In this document: one piece after another, positions 52,994 through 62,355 of the stretch
Layout of the letters: each line of letters opens with the position of its first letter
How positions within the stretch are numbered: the first letter of the stretch is position 1
Source: Candidatus Vecturithrix granuli
GTDB lineage: Bacteria > Moduliflexota > Moduliflexia > Moduliflexales > Moduliflexaceae
Length of the DNA stretch: 64,000 nt
Assembly: GCA_000739535.1 (NCBI GenBank)
Contig: DF820463.1
Span: forward strand, 318,195-382,194
Direction: 5' to 3'
The notes under the pieces: model-generated
What the model saw: the letters and a program-made list of their open reading frames with translations, nothing else
Told to the model about the DNA's origin: nothing
Database searches by the model: none
Position numbers and translations under genes: made by a program

Positions 52994-53797
52994 TCAATTG
53001 CGCCCCATTTTTACAAGCCAATAACGCCTGGTAATCTCAGAATTTTCAACACTTTCACCATAAATACACCAGGGAAATTGCGGATTCCAATGCTGTTTTT
53101 CCTGTAAGGCGATGGTGGTGCTGATCGTAATAAACACATTGCCTTCTTGCGGAATATTGCCGACCAGACCTAAAAAATCCGGGTGCGCCTTTTCAGTCAG
53201 CGATTTCACGGCGATACTTTGCACTTCTTGCAGCATCTCAAACTCCGGGCTTGCATAAGCCGGCGCAGTGGAACTTATAGACTGCTCGTTCGCAAAGGTC
53301 TCACTGTTTTCACTCTCAACAGCAAACACCGGAACGGCAAGGGGAAGCGTTGGAAACGTGGTCGTGAGAAAAGGGGTGGTTCCCGCAGGATCAAAATCTT
53401 TGCGAACAACTGATGAAGCCAAATTGCGTGTATTGGCTGTGCTGCTCTTCAATTGATGCAATTCATATCGGGCGATATATCGATCCGACTGTCTGAACCA
53501 ATAACGAAACCAATACGGACATGGGTTGTCTTCGATAGGACGAACGGCTACGACAAAGTATGGTTGGCCTGCAATGGACTCCTGCTGTTCAACGTCAAAA
53601 CGCCAGGCCTGGGGCGGAAGCCATCGCGGCGGCGTATCCTTACGAATAATGCCACCGGAATCATATCGCTGAGTTTTGACCACCCACCAGTCGCCAACAG
53701 CCCAGGCCGGGGGTTCGATTTCCTGAGCATGAAGAACTCCGGAAGGATCGCCAAGAATACAGAGAAACCAAAGGATACAAATATAATGATATTTCAT
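52994..53797 (-). CDS. Secreted protein of unknown function
   Basis: Protein of 267 aa. A signal peptide (cut near LHA-Q) is followed by a beta-rich mature part with many Trp and Tyr residues (PPAWAVGDWWVVKTQRYDSG, then a CPYWFRYWFRQSD stretch). The middle (about 125-200) is low in features and the end contains a GNVFITISTTIAL strand. I do not recognise a family. Start at 53797 has AAAGGAGG, the same strong site as its downstream partner 23 bp away, so the two secreted proteins are probably made together and may act together. Confidence 0.78.
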   Translation of the reverse strand: MKYHYICILWFLCILGDPSGVLHAQEIEPPAWAVGDWWVVKTQRYDSGGIIRKDTPPRWLPPQAWRFDVEQQESIAGQPYFVVAVRPIEDNPCPYWFRYWFRQSDRYIARYELHQLKSSTANTRNLASSVVRKDFDPAGTTPFLTTTFPTLPLAVPVFAVESENSETFANEQSISSTAPAYASPEFEMLQEVQSIAVKSLTEKAHPDFLGLVGNIPQEGNVFITISTTIALQEKQHWNPQFPWCIYGESVENSEITRRYWLVKMGRN

Positions 53798-54132
53798 GAA
53801 TCTCTCCTCCTTTACGCACCAAAGGCTGCTTTTCACAAAATTCTTGTAAAATATGTGCACACCTAAAAACCGCGTTTTTCGAAAAATGCGGTTTTTTTGC
53901 TGTAAATCTCTTTCTCACAATCTATAACTTAATTATACCATACGACTTTATACAATGTCCAGAAAAAACCTCTCTTTTTTTGGAGAATAAAGAACGAAAT
54001 AGGTGTGTATTGAGATCACATTTTTGCATTATATGCTTGACGGAATTGACCAGTATCCCATAAAAAATCAGGTTTTTAGAATCCTCGAAAATAGGGGTCA
54101 GATATGTATTTTGGTATTGAGGTAGATTAAAA
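53798..54132. other. Divergent intergenic region with hairpin
   Basis: 335 bp. A hairpin at 53865-53897 (AAAAACCGCGTTTTTC with GAAAAATGCGGTTTTT, 15 of 16 paired, plus T-run) belongs to the CCGGGTTTC-like family, here placed upstream of both flanking genes. TTGACG at 54037-54042 with ATAAAA 17 nt later may be the promoter of the endonuclease gene. The sequence AATAGGGGTCAGATATGTATTTTGG (near 54090-54115) resembles ends of small transposable elements, but no transposase is present. Confidence 0.5.
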
Positions 54133-54807
54133 ATGAATATGCTTGCTGAAAAAACCGGACAGGTGGTCGTGCTTTTAGAAAACACACTGGGCATTCCTCA
54201 ATTAGAAAATCCCATGCCTCCCCTGGATAATTTGATGCTCACTATCCTTTCGCAAAATACGAATGATGTGAATCGAGACAAAGCGTATCACAATTTACAA
54301 ACACATTTTCCAACCTGGGAAGCGGTAATGCACGCCGAGGTGCGGGAAATTGCCGATGCTATCCGTATTGCGGGGATAGCCAACCAAAAGAGTCAGCGTA
54401 TACAGGCGATCTTGCAGTGGATTTATGCGCAGTACGGAAAGTTGGATTTAGCATTTCTGTGTGAGATGGACCCGCAGGAGGTCATCCAAACCTTCTGTCA
54501 ATTAAAAGGCATTGGGATTAAAACCATCTCAGTCGTGTTAGCGTTTTCCTGCGGCGTGGATATTTTCCCGGTGGATACGCATGTACATCGCCTGTGTAAC
54601 CGGATTGGACTGGTCAAGCCGCCTACGACCTCGCCTGAGCAGACGTTTTCCCAGATGCAGTCACGTGTGCCAGCCGGAAAAGCGTTTTCGTTTCATTTGA
54701 ATCTCATCAAACATGGCAGAGCCATTTGTAAAGCGCGTAAGCCTTTGTGCGTTCAATGCCCGTTACGTCAAATCTGCGATTATGCTGGGGCGTTGTCTCA
54801 TGTCTGA
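54133..54807 (+). CDS. nth: Endonuclease III-like DNA glycosylase
   Basis: Protein of 224 aa. Helix-hairpin-helix motif LKGIGIKT with catalytic Lys130, catalytic Asp148 in FPVDTHVHR, and a 4Fe-4S cluster pattern Cys-x6-Cys-x2-Cys-x5-Cys (CKARKPLCVQCPLRQIC) near the C-terminus, all as in the Nth/MutY superfamily. It removes oxidised pyrimidines (or related lesions) from DNA and nicks the abasic site. No MutY C-terminal domain is present. The overlap with the B12-binding radical SAM gene by 8 nt implies translational coupling. The start at 54133 has GAGG 13 nt upstream. Confidence 0.93.
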   Translation: MNMLAEKTGQVVVLLENTLGIPQLENPMPPLDNLMLTILSQNTNDVNRDKAYHNLQTHFPTWEAVMHAEVREIADAIRIAGIANQKSQRIQAILQWIYAQYGKLDLAFLCEMDPQEVIQTFCQLKGIGIKTISVVLAFSCGVDIFPVDTHVHRLCNRIGLVKPPTTSPEQTFSQMQSRVPAGKAFSFHLNLIKHGRAICKARKPLCVQCPLRQICDYAGALSHV

Positions 54808-56122
54808 TCATGCGATTATCTTTGTTGAATGCGACTACAATCGCTATAGTCTGGCTGTGCTGACAGGAATTCTTGAAGAAGACGAACGGTTTGAGAACCT
54901 GGATCTTCATTTTCTCAAATTTAGAAAAAGAATGCGTTCGGCGCATTCCAATGCTCTGCACGTGGCGGAACAAGTGGCAGAACTTGTCAGACGTTATCAC
55001 AAATTAGTGTTGGCGTTTTCCTTCCATACGGCCAATGTGATGGCGATAGGGGAATTGATCCGGGACATCCGTCACAAGCTGGCAGCACATCATATCGAAC
55101 ATGTCCTGTTTGTTGCAGGCGGGCCGCATCCTTCCGGCGATCCGGAAGGGACATTGCGGTTGGGAATTGATGTTATTGTCATTGGGGAAGGAGAAGCGAC
55201 ATTTCCTTGTTTATTGGATGCCTACTTCCATGATAAAGACTACCGCTTGGTTGAAGGAGTGGGGTTTTTGAGAGATGATGGTCACTTTCAAGCGAATGTT
55301 CGCCCGTCGCCAGTTGATTTAAGCGATTTTCCTCCCTTTGCGCTCTGGCATAAACGCTTTTGTCCAATGGAAATCAGCCGGGGATGCCCCTGGGGCTGTT
55401 ATTACTGTCAGACGCCGTTTTTGATGGGAGCTTGTATGCGGCATCGTTCCCTCGAAAGTATTATCACGTATGCAGAACGGGCAAAACGTTTGCGGTGCAA
55501 TCTCTTACGTTTTATCACGCCAAACGCGTTCGCCTATGGCGCGGCCGATGGCCGCTCAGTGAACCTTGAAGCTCTTGAGGCCATGTTAAAGGCGGTTTCT
55601 GGCATCTATGGAAAAGAGCAGGTGTATCTTGGGTCGTTTCCTTCTGAGGTACGGCCAGAGCATATTTCCGCCGAAACTATCGCATTGATCAAAGCCTATT
55701 GCGCCAATGACAATCTGGTAATCGGCGCGCAATCGGGAAGCGACCGTTTACTTGAGGCGATTCATCGTGGTCATGGCGTGGCAGAAATTCTGCGAGCAAC
55801 GGAACTGACTCTGAACGCAGGGTTAATTCCGAATGTTGATCTTATTTTCGGTTTGCCTGGTGAAATTCAGCAAGATCGGGAGGCGACCCTCCAATTGATC
55901 ACACGTTTGATTGCGATGGGCGCTCGCATTCATAGTCATGTCTTCATGCCGCTGGCAGGAACTCCATTTTTCAAGAGCAGGCCGGGATCTGTTGATGCTC
56001 ATACTCGATATATCATCGAACAACTCCGAGGAAAACAACTTGAACATGGGAATTGGAAGCAACATGAACGCATTGCGCGGGAAACAGCCGATTTTCTGAC
56101 ATTGCAAAAAGCAGGCTACTGA
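54800..56122 (+). CDS. B12-binding domain radical SAM protein
   Basis: Protein of 440 aa. An N-terminal cobalamin-binding Rossmann-like domain (about residues 1-140; GGPHPSGDPEGTLRLG, VIGEGEATFP) is followed by a radical SAM core with Cys-x3-Cys-x2-Cys (RGCPWGCYYC, about 192-202) and later GSDRLLEAIHRGH and DLIFGLPGE. The architecture fits the group that includes archaeal MJ_1487-like proteins (TIGR04013 by memory). The reaction is unknown; such enzymes methylate unreactive carbons or thiomethylate RNA or proteins. The ATG at 54800 lies within the last codons of nth. Confidence 0.88.
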   Translation: MSDHAIIFVECDYNRYSLAVLTGILEEDERFENLDLHFLKFRKRMRSAHSNALHVAEQVAELVRRYHKLVLAFSFHTANVMAIGELIRDIRHKLAAHHIEHVLFVAGGPHPSGDPEGTLRLGIDVIVIGEGEATFPCLLDAYFHDKDYRLVEGVGFLRDDGHFQANVRPSPVDLSDFPPFALWHKRFCPMEISRGCPWGCYYCQTPFLMGACMRHRSLESIITYAERAKRLRCNLLRFITPNAFAYGAADGRSVNLEALEAMLKAVSGIYGKEQVYLGSFPSEVRPEHISAETIALIKAYCANDNLVIGAQSGSDRLLEAIHRGHGVAEILRATELTLNAGLIPNVDLIFGLPGEIQQDREATLQLITRLIAMGARIHSHVFMPLAGTPFFKSRPGSVDAHTRYIIEQLRGKQLEHGNWKQHERIARETADFLTLQKAGY

Positions 56123-56153
56123 AAGAATTTCCTCCCTACCAGCCACCTGCTTG

Positions 56154-56807
56154 TTATGAGAGGTTTGCCTGTTGTTGCAGATAGGCGTGCAAAGCCCGTG
56201 TTTCTTCTAATCGCTGTCGAATAGTGGAATTGGCAGGGTCATCGCGGAGTATTTTTTGATAGAGCACTATCGCTTTCTCGCAAAGGTTCTGTCTGACATA
56301 ATCTTCAGCCAACGCCATCTCTGATCGTGAAATAGCAGTAAAAGATGTGGCCTCTGCTTTTGAAACCAATGTCTTACGAGGAGGAAGATCTGGTTTTTTC
56401 TTCTGCGGAGAAGGTTTCACGAGTTTCGTATAAAGATTGCTGAATGTTGCGAGAATCGTTTGATCTTCCTCCTGTTGCCCATTCGCCACATTATCTACCT
56501 GTTGGCTTAAAATATCAACTACCTGAAACAAAAAATCAATGCTCGCACTGGATATGGTCAGTTTGTGATCGCGGATGTCCCCGAGCAGATTTTCGATTTT
56601 ATGAGCAAATTGGCTTAGTACTGAAAGTCCCAACATGCCCGCCGATCCCTTAATCCCATGTACTGAACGGAAAAGGCGGTCAACAAGGTCCACATCATCT
56701 TGTTGTTGTTCTAAGGCGAGTAAATCATCATTAATGCTTTGCAGATGCTCGCTGGCCTCAACAACAAAAAAATCGATCATATCGGCATTATCTGATTGTA
56801 CGCTCAT
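56154..56807 (-). CDS. HPt domain protein with TPR-like tail
   Basis: Protein of 217 aa. The N-terminal 115 residues are a CheA P1-type HPt helical bundle with phospho-acceptor His50 in RSVHGIKGSAGML. A linker (about 130-160) leads to a C-terminal TPR-like pair (ALAEDYVRQNLCEKAIVLYQ). It should relay phosphate between a kinase and a receiver, possibly the single receivers or receiver-kinases of the array at 7-19 kb. It follows the large chemoreceptor gene by 12 bp, in the same transcript, so it may tie that receptor to a phosphorelay. AAGGAT lies 9 nt upstream of its ATG. Confidence 0.9.
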   Translation of the reverse strand: MSVQSDNADMIDFFVVEASEHLQSINDDLLALEQQQDDVDLVDRLFRSVHGIKGSAGMLGLSVLSQFAHKIENLLGDIRDHKLTISSASIDFLFQVVDILSQQVDNVANGQQEEDQTILATFSNLYTKLVKPSPQKKKPDLPPRKTLVSKAEATSFTAISRSEMALAEDYVRQNLCEKAIVLYQKILRDDPANSTIRQRLEETRALHAYLQQQANLS

Positions 56808-56819
56808 AGTGTCATATCC

Positions 56820-59800
56820 TTAATAGCGTTCAAATTCACGATCCTGTTCGTCTTGCGATGTTGATTCTTGTTCCTGCATACCAAGAACATAGCGTGAAGC
56901 GAGATTCTTTTTCTTGCTGTTATCAAGTTTTTTACGTGCGCCCTGAGTCTGATGAGTTTTAAGAGTCGGTTGATGAAATGGGTGGGGCTTTTCTTGCTGT
57001 TTTACTTGTTTTGGTTCTGTAATGGTTTCATTAACCTCAAAAAATGCCATGGTTTCCTGAAGTTGTTCTGCCTGGCTTTCCAGGGATTCCGCAGTCGATG
57101 CCATTTCTTCGGAAATAGAGGCATTTTGCTGAATTACCTGATCTAATTGTTGAATCGCCTTATTAATTTGTTCTGAGCCGGTGTATTGTTCTCGACTTGC
57201 GGCGCTGATCTCTTGCACAAGCTCTGCTGTTTTTTGAATATCCGGAACAAGCTTTTTGAGCAATTCTCCGGCATTTTCCGCGATTTGCAGACTGGAACTC
57301 GCCACCGTCATAATTTCATTTGCAGCGACCTGGCTGCGTTCGGCCAGGGCGCGAACTTCTGCTGCGACGACCGCGAACCCACGTCCATGTTCAGCCGCTC
57401 TGGCGGCTTCGATGGTGGCGTTCAATGACAATAACCGTGTTTGTCCGGCAATATCTTCAATCAAAGTGATTTGATCTGTAATAGTGCGCATGGCACTTAC
57501 GGTTTCACTCACGGCCCGGCCGCTTTCCTGCGCGTCACGCGCCGCTTTGAGTGCAATTTTTTCTGTTTGCAGCGCATTATCCGCATTTTGCCTGATATTG
57601 GCAGCCATCTGTTCCATTGAAGACGATGCTTCTTCAGCAGAAGCGGCTTGCTGGGTTGCGCCTTCTGACATCTGCTGCGCGCTTGAACTCATTTGCTGGC
57701 TGCTATAAGCCACATTCGTGCTGGCCTCTTTGACCGCGACTACCACTTCATTCAATCGCTGGAGCATTTGATTCAGGTTTCGCATGAGCAGATCGTTTGC
57801 TGACCGTTCTTTAACTTCGATTGCCAGGTGGCCCTGCGCCATTTCATCTGCAAGGTGGGTAATCTCATGCATGGCGTCGAGCAGAAGGTTCAGGTTTTCC
57901 TTGATCTGATTGAAATCGCCATAATATTCCGCTGTAATTTTTTCGGGAAGATCGCCTTTGCTGATGCGGTCAACATACGCAGCGGCCATGTTTAACGGCT
58001 CAATCACCGCATCGAGGGTGTTGTTGATACCCTGGACAATTCTGGCATAATCGCCGCCGAACTGATCAACGTGCCCTCGTACTGACAAGTCTCCTTGCAC
58101 AGCAGCTTCTGTCAGCTTTCCAGCCTCGTGTACGAGCGCGCTGATGGACTCTTTCACTTGAAGCAGGTTTGTATTGATCTGGACAAAATTTTCGCGGACT
58201 TCGGTAGTGTATTGATCAGCCTCGGCAATCTCGATCTTAAACGACAAATCCCCCCGGGCCAGCGATTCTAAATTCTGAGCCAATCGCTGGACTTCGGCGT
58301 CTTGATATTCCTTTCGACGCCGGGTTGCAGTAATCTCCTGGACAAGCTCAATATGTCCGATCCGTTCGCCCTGAACATTTGTAATGTAGGTGGCATCAAC
58401 CTGGAAATCTTTGTCAAGTCCAGGTTGTCTGAGAAATGATGTCGGCGTTCCCCTGCGTAACATCGCAATACCGCAGCGTTCAGTATTGCAGATATCGGCA
58501 TTCCAGTTGCTGCACTGCTGTCCGATCACCTGCTTTCGCTTCAACCCGGTAAGCTGCTCTGCGGCTTTATTAATGAAAGTCCACTTCATGTCCATATCTG
58601 TGACAGAAAGCGGCCACGGCAAAGAATCCAACATTTGTTCATACCAGAAAACTTTTTCGACTACCAAATCCAGGGTGTTGTTGATACCTTCCACAATTTT
58701 GCGAAAATCTCCCTGATGCCTGGAAATATCGGCACGTGTGGTGAATTGCTCAGCCAGCGCAGCCTGAACCAGCATGTCGGTGTCATCGATCAGATTCCGC
58801 AAATTCGTGCGCAACAAATCCATACGCTCATTCGCAAGCACTTGCTTTCCGGGAAGTTGTTCGAGCCGGGGCGTAAAATCCCCTTCAGCATATTGGGATA
58901 AAATATTGAGGATAGTTAGAAAATTTTTCACGTGTAACCCGACCGCTTCATTGTACCCGTGCGCGACTTCTTTATAAATTCCGCTAAACTGGTTGATGTC
59001 AATCCGCGTCTCATAATCGCCTGCTTTTTGCTCTGCATACATCGTGTTCATGGCTGAAATTAAAGCACTTAGAACATCGAGGCATCGGTTCAGATTGTTC
59101 TTGATCTCATTAAAATCGCCCTGATACTCTTCGCTGATTTTTTCCGGAAGATCGCCTTGCGAGATACGTTCGATATATTCAGCCGTCACGTTAATCGGGC
59201 TGACAAACGCCCCGATTAACTCATTGATCCCGATGATCAATTCACTCCAGCCTCCGGAATAATTTTCTGCGCTGCCTCGTAAATCGAGCCGTCCTTTTTG
59301 AACTGATTGAATCAATTCGTTCACTTCGCTTAACACCGCCTGTAACTTTTTCAACATGGTACTCATCGCGTTCATGAGTCGGTCAGTTTCAGAGCGGGGG
59401 GTAATCTGCAATTCCAGGTTCCCTTCAGCAATTTCTTCGGCAATGCGGGTAGTTTCATGCACACTCTCAATAAGCCTGTTGATACTGCGTTTTATGAGAT
59501 TAAAATCCCCCTGATAGTCTTCCGTAATTTTTTCCGGAATGTCACCCCGCGAAACTTGTTCAAGAGTTTCAGCCGTCGTTTTAAATGGCGTCACAAACGC
59601 CTCAAGCAGGTGATTCACGCCAGACACCAGTTCTCGCCATCCTCCGGTAAACTGCTCGGCATTTCCGCGAGCATCTAAATTCCCTTGCTGCACAGACTGA
59701 TAGAGGGTATTGGTTTCTTGTAAGACCTGTCGGATTCTGGCGGTCATCTGCTGCATGGCCAGGAGTAACTGTCCGGTTTCATCGCGACTCTGAACGTCGA

Positions 59801-60524
59801 TCGTTTCCGGGAGATTGCCGTCAGCGATCTGTTGAGAAATTTGCACGGCTTGCTTTAACGGATTGGTAATGCCCCGGCTGATGAGCAATGCCAGTCCAAG
59901 GCCAACGCCTATTCCCAAAGCCGTGAAAATCAGCAAATTCATTTGAGTGGCCTGATAGGTCTGTTGCGCTGTTTGGTGCGCCTGTTCGGCGATCTGTAAA
60001 TTGATCTCCGTGAGTTGGTCGAGGTGCGCGCGCATGGCATCAAAGTTTTCCCGAACGACGCCAATACTTAAATTGATCGTCCCTTGTTTATTCTCAAAAC
60101 CTGTCTTCTGCGTTTGCTCGACAACCTGACGCGATAGGGCTTTCCATGCTTCTCTGGCTTCCTCATATTGGGGAAGAACCGCTCTTTCCTGAGATGTGAG
60201 GGGTAATTCCTTATATTTTCCCCAACGTTCCTCAGATTGCCTCAGATTCTCTTCATAAAAATTGAGCAGGTTTTGAAATTCGTCTGACAAGGGATCCGTG
60301 AAGATCATCGAACGTTCTGCGACCAGGAGTTGGTACAGATCTCGGTCAATTTCTAGAATGTAATCAAAGCCCGGAAGTCGCACCTGAAAAATCTCATCTA
60401 GTTTGGTTTGGATGGTGAAAACGCTGCGGTATCCTGAAACGCCGATAATTCCCATAAAAACGATCATGAGAGCAAATCCCAGCGCTAATTTCGTATGTAC
60501 CTTAAGATTTTTGAACCATTTCAT
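56820..60524 (-). CDS. Large chemoreceptor with many HAMP repeats and a Cys-containing PAS domain
   Basis: Protein of 1234 aa. TM1 (about residues 12-32) and TM2 (about 192-215) enclose a four-helix-bundle ligand domain. HAMP and HAMP-like units repeat about ten times along residues 215-1000 (recurrent GDLPEKI-x-[EA]EYxGDFN), interrupted near 620-740 by a PAS domain with four Cys residues in a [15 protein letters not shown] stretch. Then come the methylation helices, the tip [20 protein letters not shown], and a C-terminus ending REFERY. Start at 60524 has AAGGAGA 6-7 nt upstream; the ATG at 60650 overlaps the -35 box and is ruled out. The HPt gene follows by 12 bp. Confidence 0.95.
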   Translation of the reverse strand: MKWFKNLKVHTKLALGFALMIVFMGIIGVSGYRSVFTIQTKLDEIFQVRLPGFDYILEIDRDLYQLLVAERSMIFTDPLSDEFQNLLNFYEENLRQSEERWGKYKELPLTSQERAVLPQYEEAREAWKALSRQVVEQTQKTGFENKQGTINLSIGVVRENFDAMRAHLDQLTEINLQIAEQAHQTAQQTYQATQMNLLIFTALGIGVGLGLALLISRGITNPLKQAVQISQQIADGNLPETIDVQSRDETGQLLLAMQQMTARIRQVLQETNTLYQSVQQGNLDARGNAEQFTGGWRELVSGVNHLLEAFVTPFKTTAETLEQVSRGDIPEKITEDYQGDFNLIKRSINRLIESVHETTRIAEEIAEGNLELQITPRSETDRLMNAMSTMLKKLQAVLSEVNELIQSVQKGRLDLRGSAENYSGGWSELIIGINELIGAFVSPINVTAEYIERISQGDLPEKISEEYQGDFNEIKNNLNRCLDVLSALISAMNTMYAEQKAGDYETRIDINQFSGIYKEVAHGYNEAVGLHVKNFLTILNILSQYAEGDFTPRLEQLPGKQVLANERMDLLRTNLRNLIDDTDMLVQAALAEQFTTRADISRHQGDFRKIVEGINNTLDLVVEKVFWYEQMLDSLPWPLSVTDMDMKWTFINKAAEQLTGLKRKQVIGQQCSNWNADICNTERCGIAMLRRGTPTSFLRQPGLDKDFQVDATYITNVQGERIGHIELVQEITATRRRKEYQDAEVQRLAQNLESLARGDLSFKIEIAEADQYTTEVRENFVQINTNLLQVKESISALVHEAGKLTEAAVQGDLSVRGHVDQFGGDYARIVQGINNTLDAVIEPLNMAAAYVDRISKGDLPEKITAEYYGDFNQIKENLNLLLDAMHEITHLADEMAQGHLAIEVKERSANDLLMRNLNQMLQRLNEVVVAVKEASTNVAYSSQQMSSSAQQMSEGATQQAASAEEASSSMEQMAANIRQNADNALQTEKIALKAARDAQESGRAVSETVSAMRTITDQITLIEDIAGQTRLLSLNATIEAARAAEHGRGFAVVAAEVRALAERSQVAANEIMTVASSSLQIAENAGELLKKLVPDIQKTAELVQEISAASREQYTGSEQINKAIQQLDQVIQQNASISEEMASTAESLESQAEQLQETMAFFEVNETITEPKQVKQQEKPHPFHQPTLKTHQTQGARKKLDNSKKKNLASRYVLGMQEQESTSQDEQDREFERY

Positions 60525-60898
60525 GAAAAATCTCCTTTTTTTCAATTCTCTCTCGGTTCCAGACTCCGAACATCTCAACAGACATTCCTTGAAGTTCAGA
60601 CCATTGTGCGCCTGTTTATGTATATACTGTCCTAAAAATTTTTCTGTCAACTTTTTTTCTATCCGGTAGATTCCCCTTCTATTCTAAAATCTGCTATTCA
60701 TCAGTCTGCGTGTCCCCGGAAATTTTCTTGACAATCTCTGCAAGATTGGATGACATGAAAACCTGAGAACGTTTAAAAATTTTTGTTCCTCCGCAATGTT
60801 TTCGTTGCAAGGGAAGAACTATTGCAAATGAGGCAGGACGATTCCTTCAGGCTGGTGGAGGCGGTTTTCCCGTGTTCTGAAGGCAATCAGTGTGAAAC
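60525..60898. other. Divergent intergenic region
   Basis: 374 bp between the minus-strand chemoreceptor and the plus-strand aldolase. It carries the chemoreceptor promoter at 60621-60650. On the plus side, TTGACA near 60729 has no matching -10 box, and the part just before the aldolase (60830-60895) is G-rich and may fold but matches no riboswitch I recognise. Confidence 0.5.
60621..60650 (-). promoter_or_regulatory. Consensus promoter of the large chemoreceptor
   Basis: On the minus strand TTGACA (60650-60645), 18-nt spacer, TATATA (60626-60621). The leader is about 90 nt. It rules out the upstream ATG at 60650. Confidence 0.75.
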
Positions 60899-61936
60899 AT
60901 GAAAGTACCGAAACATTTTGCCAGCGATAATTTTGCAGGGGTACACCCTGATATTTTGAAAGCAATTGCTTCTGCCAATAGCGGGCATTATAAAGCCTAT
61001 GGCGCGGATAAATATACGGATGCGGCGATCAAAAAATTTCATGATCATTTTGGCGATCGGATTGATGTGTATTTTGTCTTTGGAGGCACAGCGGCCAATG
61101 TGCTCGGACTCAAGATGATTACAGAATCCTATCATGGCATTGTCTGCGCCGAATCCGCTCATATCAATGTTGATGAATGCGGCGCTCCTGAAAAATTTAC
61201 CGGGTGCAAATTACTGACTGTCCCTTCACCCGATGGAAAAATCACGGTTGAACAGGTCTCACATTTTTTATCGGCCTTTGGTGTGGAGCATCATAACCAA
61301 CCCAAAGTGATTTCAATTACCCAGACCACAGAAATGGGCACCGTTTATACTCCCGAAGAAATCGAGACGCTCGCCGCGTATGCTCATCAACATGACATGT
61401 TGCTCCATGTTGATGGTGCGCGCCTTGCGAATGCCGCGGCATCGCTTGATCTCCATTTAAGCGACCTGACCACTGATGTCGGAGTCGATGTGCTGTCATT
61501 TGGCGGTACGAAAAATGGGTTAATGTTCGGAGAAGCCGTGATTTTTTTTAAACGTTCCCTTTCAAAAAATTTTAAATATCTTCGTAAACAAGGGATGCAA
61601 TTGCTGTCGAAAATGCGATTTATTTCCGCACAATTTGACGCCTATCTTTCTAATGATTTATGGCTCAAAAATGCCAGACATGCAAATGCGATGGCTCAAC
61701 TCCTTGCCAGCGAACTTGAAAAGATTCCGACGATCTCAATCACCCAGAAAGTTCAAGCCAATGCGGTCTTTGCGATCTTTCCAAAAGAAATTATTCCAAC
61801 GGTCCAAGAGAAATATTATTTTTATGTGTGGAATGAACACAGTTCTGAAGTGCGGCTGATGACTTCGTTTGATACAACCAAAAAAGAAGTGAAGGGTTTT
61901 GTCGAAGCTATCAAAGATACTCTGAAACAGAAATAG
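60899..61936 (+). CDS. Threonine aldolase (low-specificity type)
   Basis: Protein of 345 aa, fold-type I PLP enzyme. Lys205 in FGGTKNGL binds PLP as in L-threonine aldolases, His88 in ESAHIN stacks on the ring, Asp172 in HVDGARL pairs with the pyridine nitrogen and Arg175 holds the carboxylate. It splits threonine (or allo-threonine) into glycine and acetaldehyde. The N-terminal ASDNFAGVHP segment is typical. The Shine-Dalgarno site is weak. A short hairpin at 61946-61986 follows. The gene stands alone, so its role (glycine supply or threonine use) is inferred. Confidence 0.92.
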   Translation: MKVPKHFASDNFAGVHPDILKAIASANSGHYKAYGADKYTDAAIKKFHDHFGDRIDVYFVFGGTAANVLGLKMITESYHGIVCAESAHINVDECGAPEKFTGCKLLTVPSPDGKITVEQVSHFLSAFGVEHHNQPKVISITQTTEMGTVYTPEEIETLAAYAHQHDMLLHVDGARLANAAASLDLHLSDLTTDVGVDVLSFGGTKNGLMFGEAVIFFKRSLSKNFKYLRKQGMQLLSKMRFISAQFDAYLSNDLWLKNARHANAMAQLLASELEKIPTISITQKVQANAVFAIFPKEIIPTVQEKYYFYVWNEHSSEVRLMTSFDTTKKEVKGFVEAIKDTLKQK

Positions 61937-61945
61937 GAGATTCAT

Positions 61946-61986
61946 GTTATTTCGGGAATGAAGTACAGCGGAATTCCCGAAATAAC
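61946..61986. terminator. Hairpin after threonine aldolase
   Basis: GTTATTTCGGGAAT (61946-61959) and ATTCCCGAAATAAC (61973-61986) are perfect 14-bp arms around 13 nt. The stem core TTCGGGAA is shared with the palindrome at 46768-46928. It lacks a T-run, so it may act as a stability element rather than an intrinsic terminator. Confidence 0.6.
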
Positions 61987-62227
61987 TCACAAGAAACCCT
62001 TATGACGTGAATAAGATCATTAATTTCCCATCTTTCTCCTTCATTCGGAAATAACATTTCAGATCCACAACATGAGGGTGTTCATCTCTCTGCTTTGATG
62101 GGTTGTAAACTTCTGAAAACGCGCCCTTTTCCCTTTCTCCTTCCTAAAAATTTTTTATGGAATAGAACTTGCACAATAGTAAAAGTAGAAAAATTCAGGA
62201 ATTTGTATTCTTCGAACATAAAAAAAG

Positions 62228-62256
62228 TTGCAACTTTCTTAACAACGTTGTATCAT
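62228..62256 (+). promoter_or_regulatory. Probable promoter of the OmpA-family gene
   Basis: TTGCAA (62228-62233), 17-nt spacer, TATCAT (62251-62256). The leader would be about 95 nt. Confidence 0.5.
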
Positions 62257-62355
62257 GTAGAAAGATGTTTGAGGAGTTACAGCATGTCTTATAAAAATAG
62301 AGGCTCATGTTCACAAGACATGTTGTCTTTATCAGTATTCAGGAGGAATAGATTT

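Larger units (their letters stand above)
61937..62355. other. Intergenic region before the OmpA-family gene
   Basis: 419 bp. It holds the hairpin at 61946-61986 and a promoter at 62228-62256. The open frame that runs upstream of the OmpA gene (from 62095) is not supported by codon content or a ribosome site. Between 61990 and 62220 nothing is recognised. Confidence 0.5.

Noticed and set aside
54090-54132. End of a small transposable element (GGGGTCAGATATG)
   Set aside because: Only one end-like word, with no transposase or second end; resemblance is from memory.
60830-60898. Possible riboswitch before threonine aldolase
   Set aside because: G-rich and foldable, but no glycine, cobalamin or other known aptamer core could be recognised.
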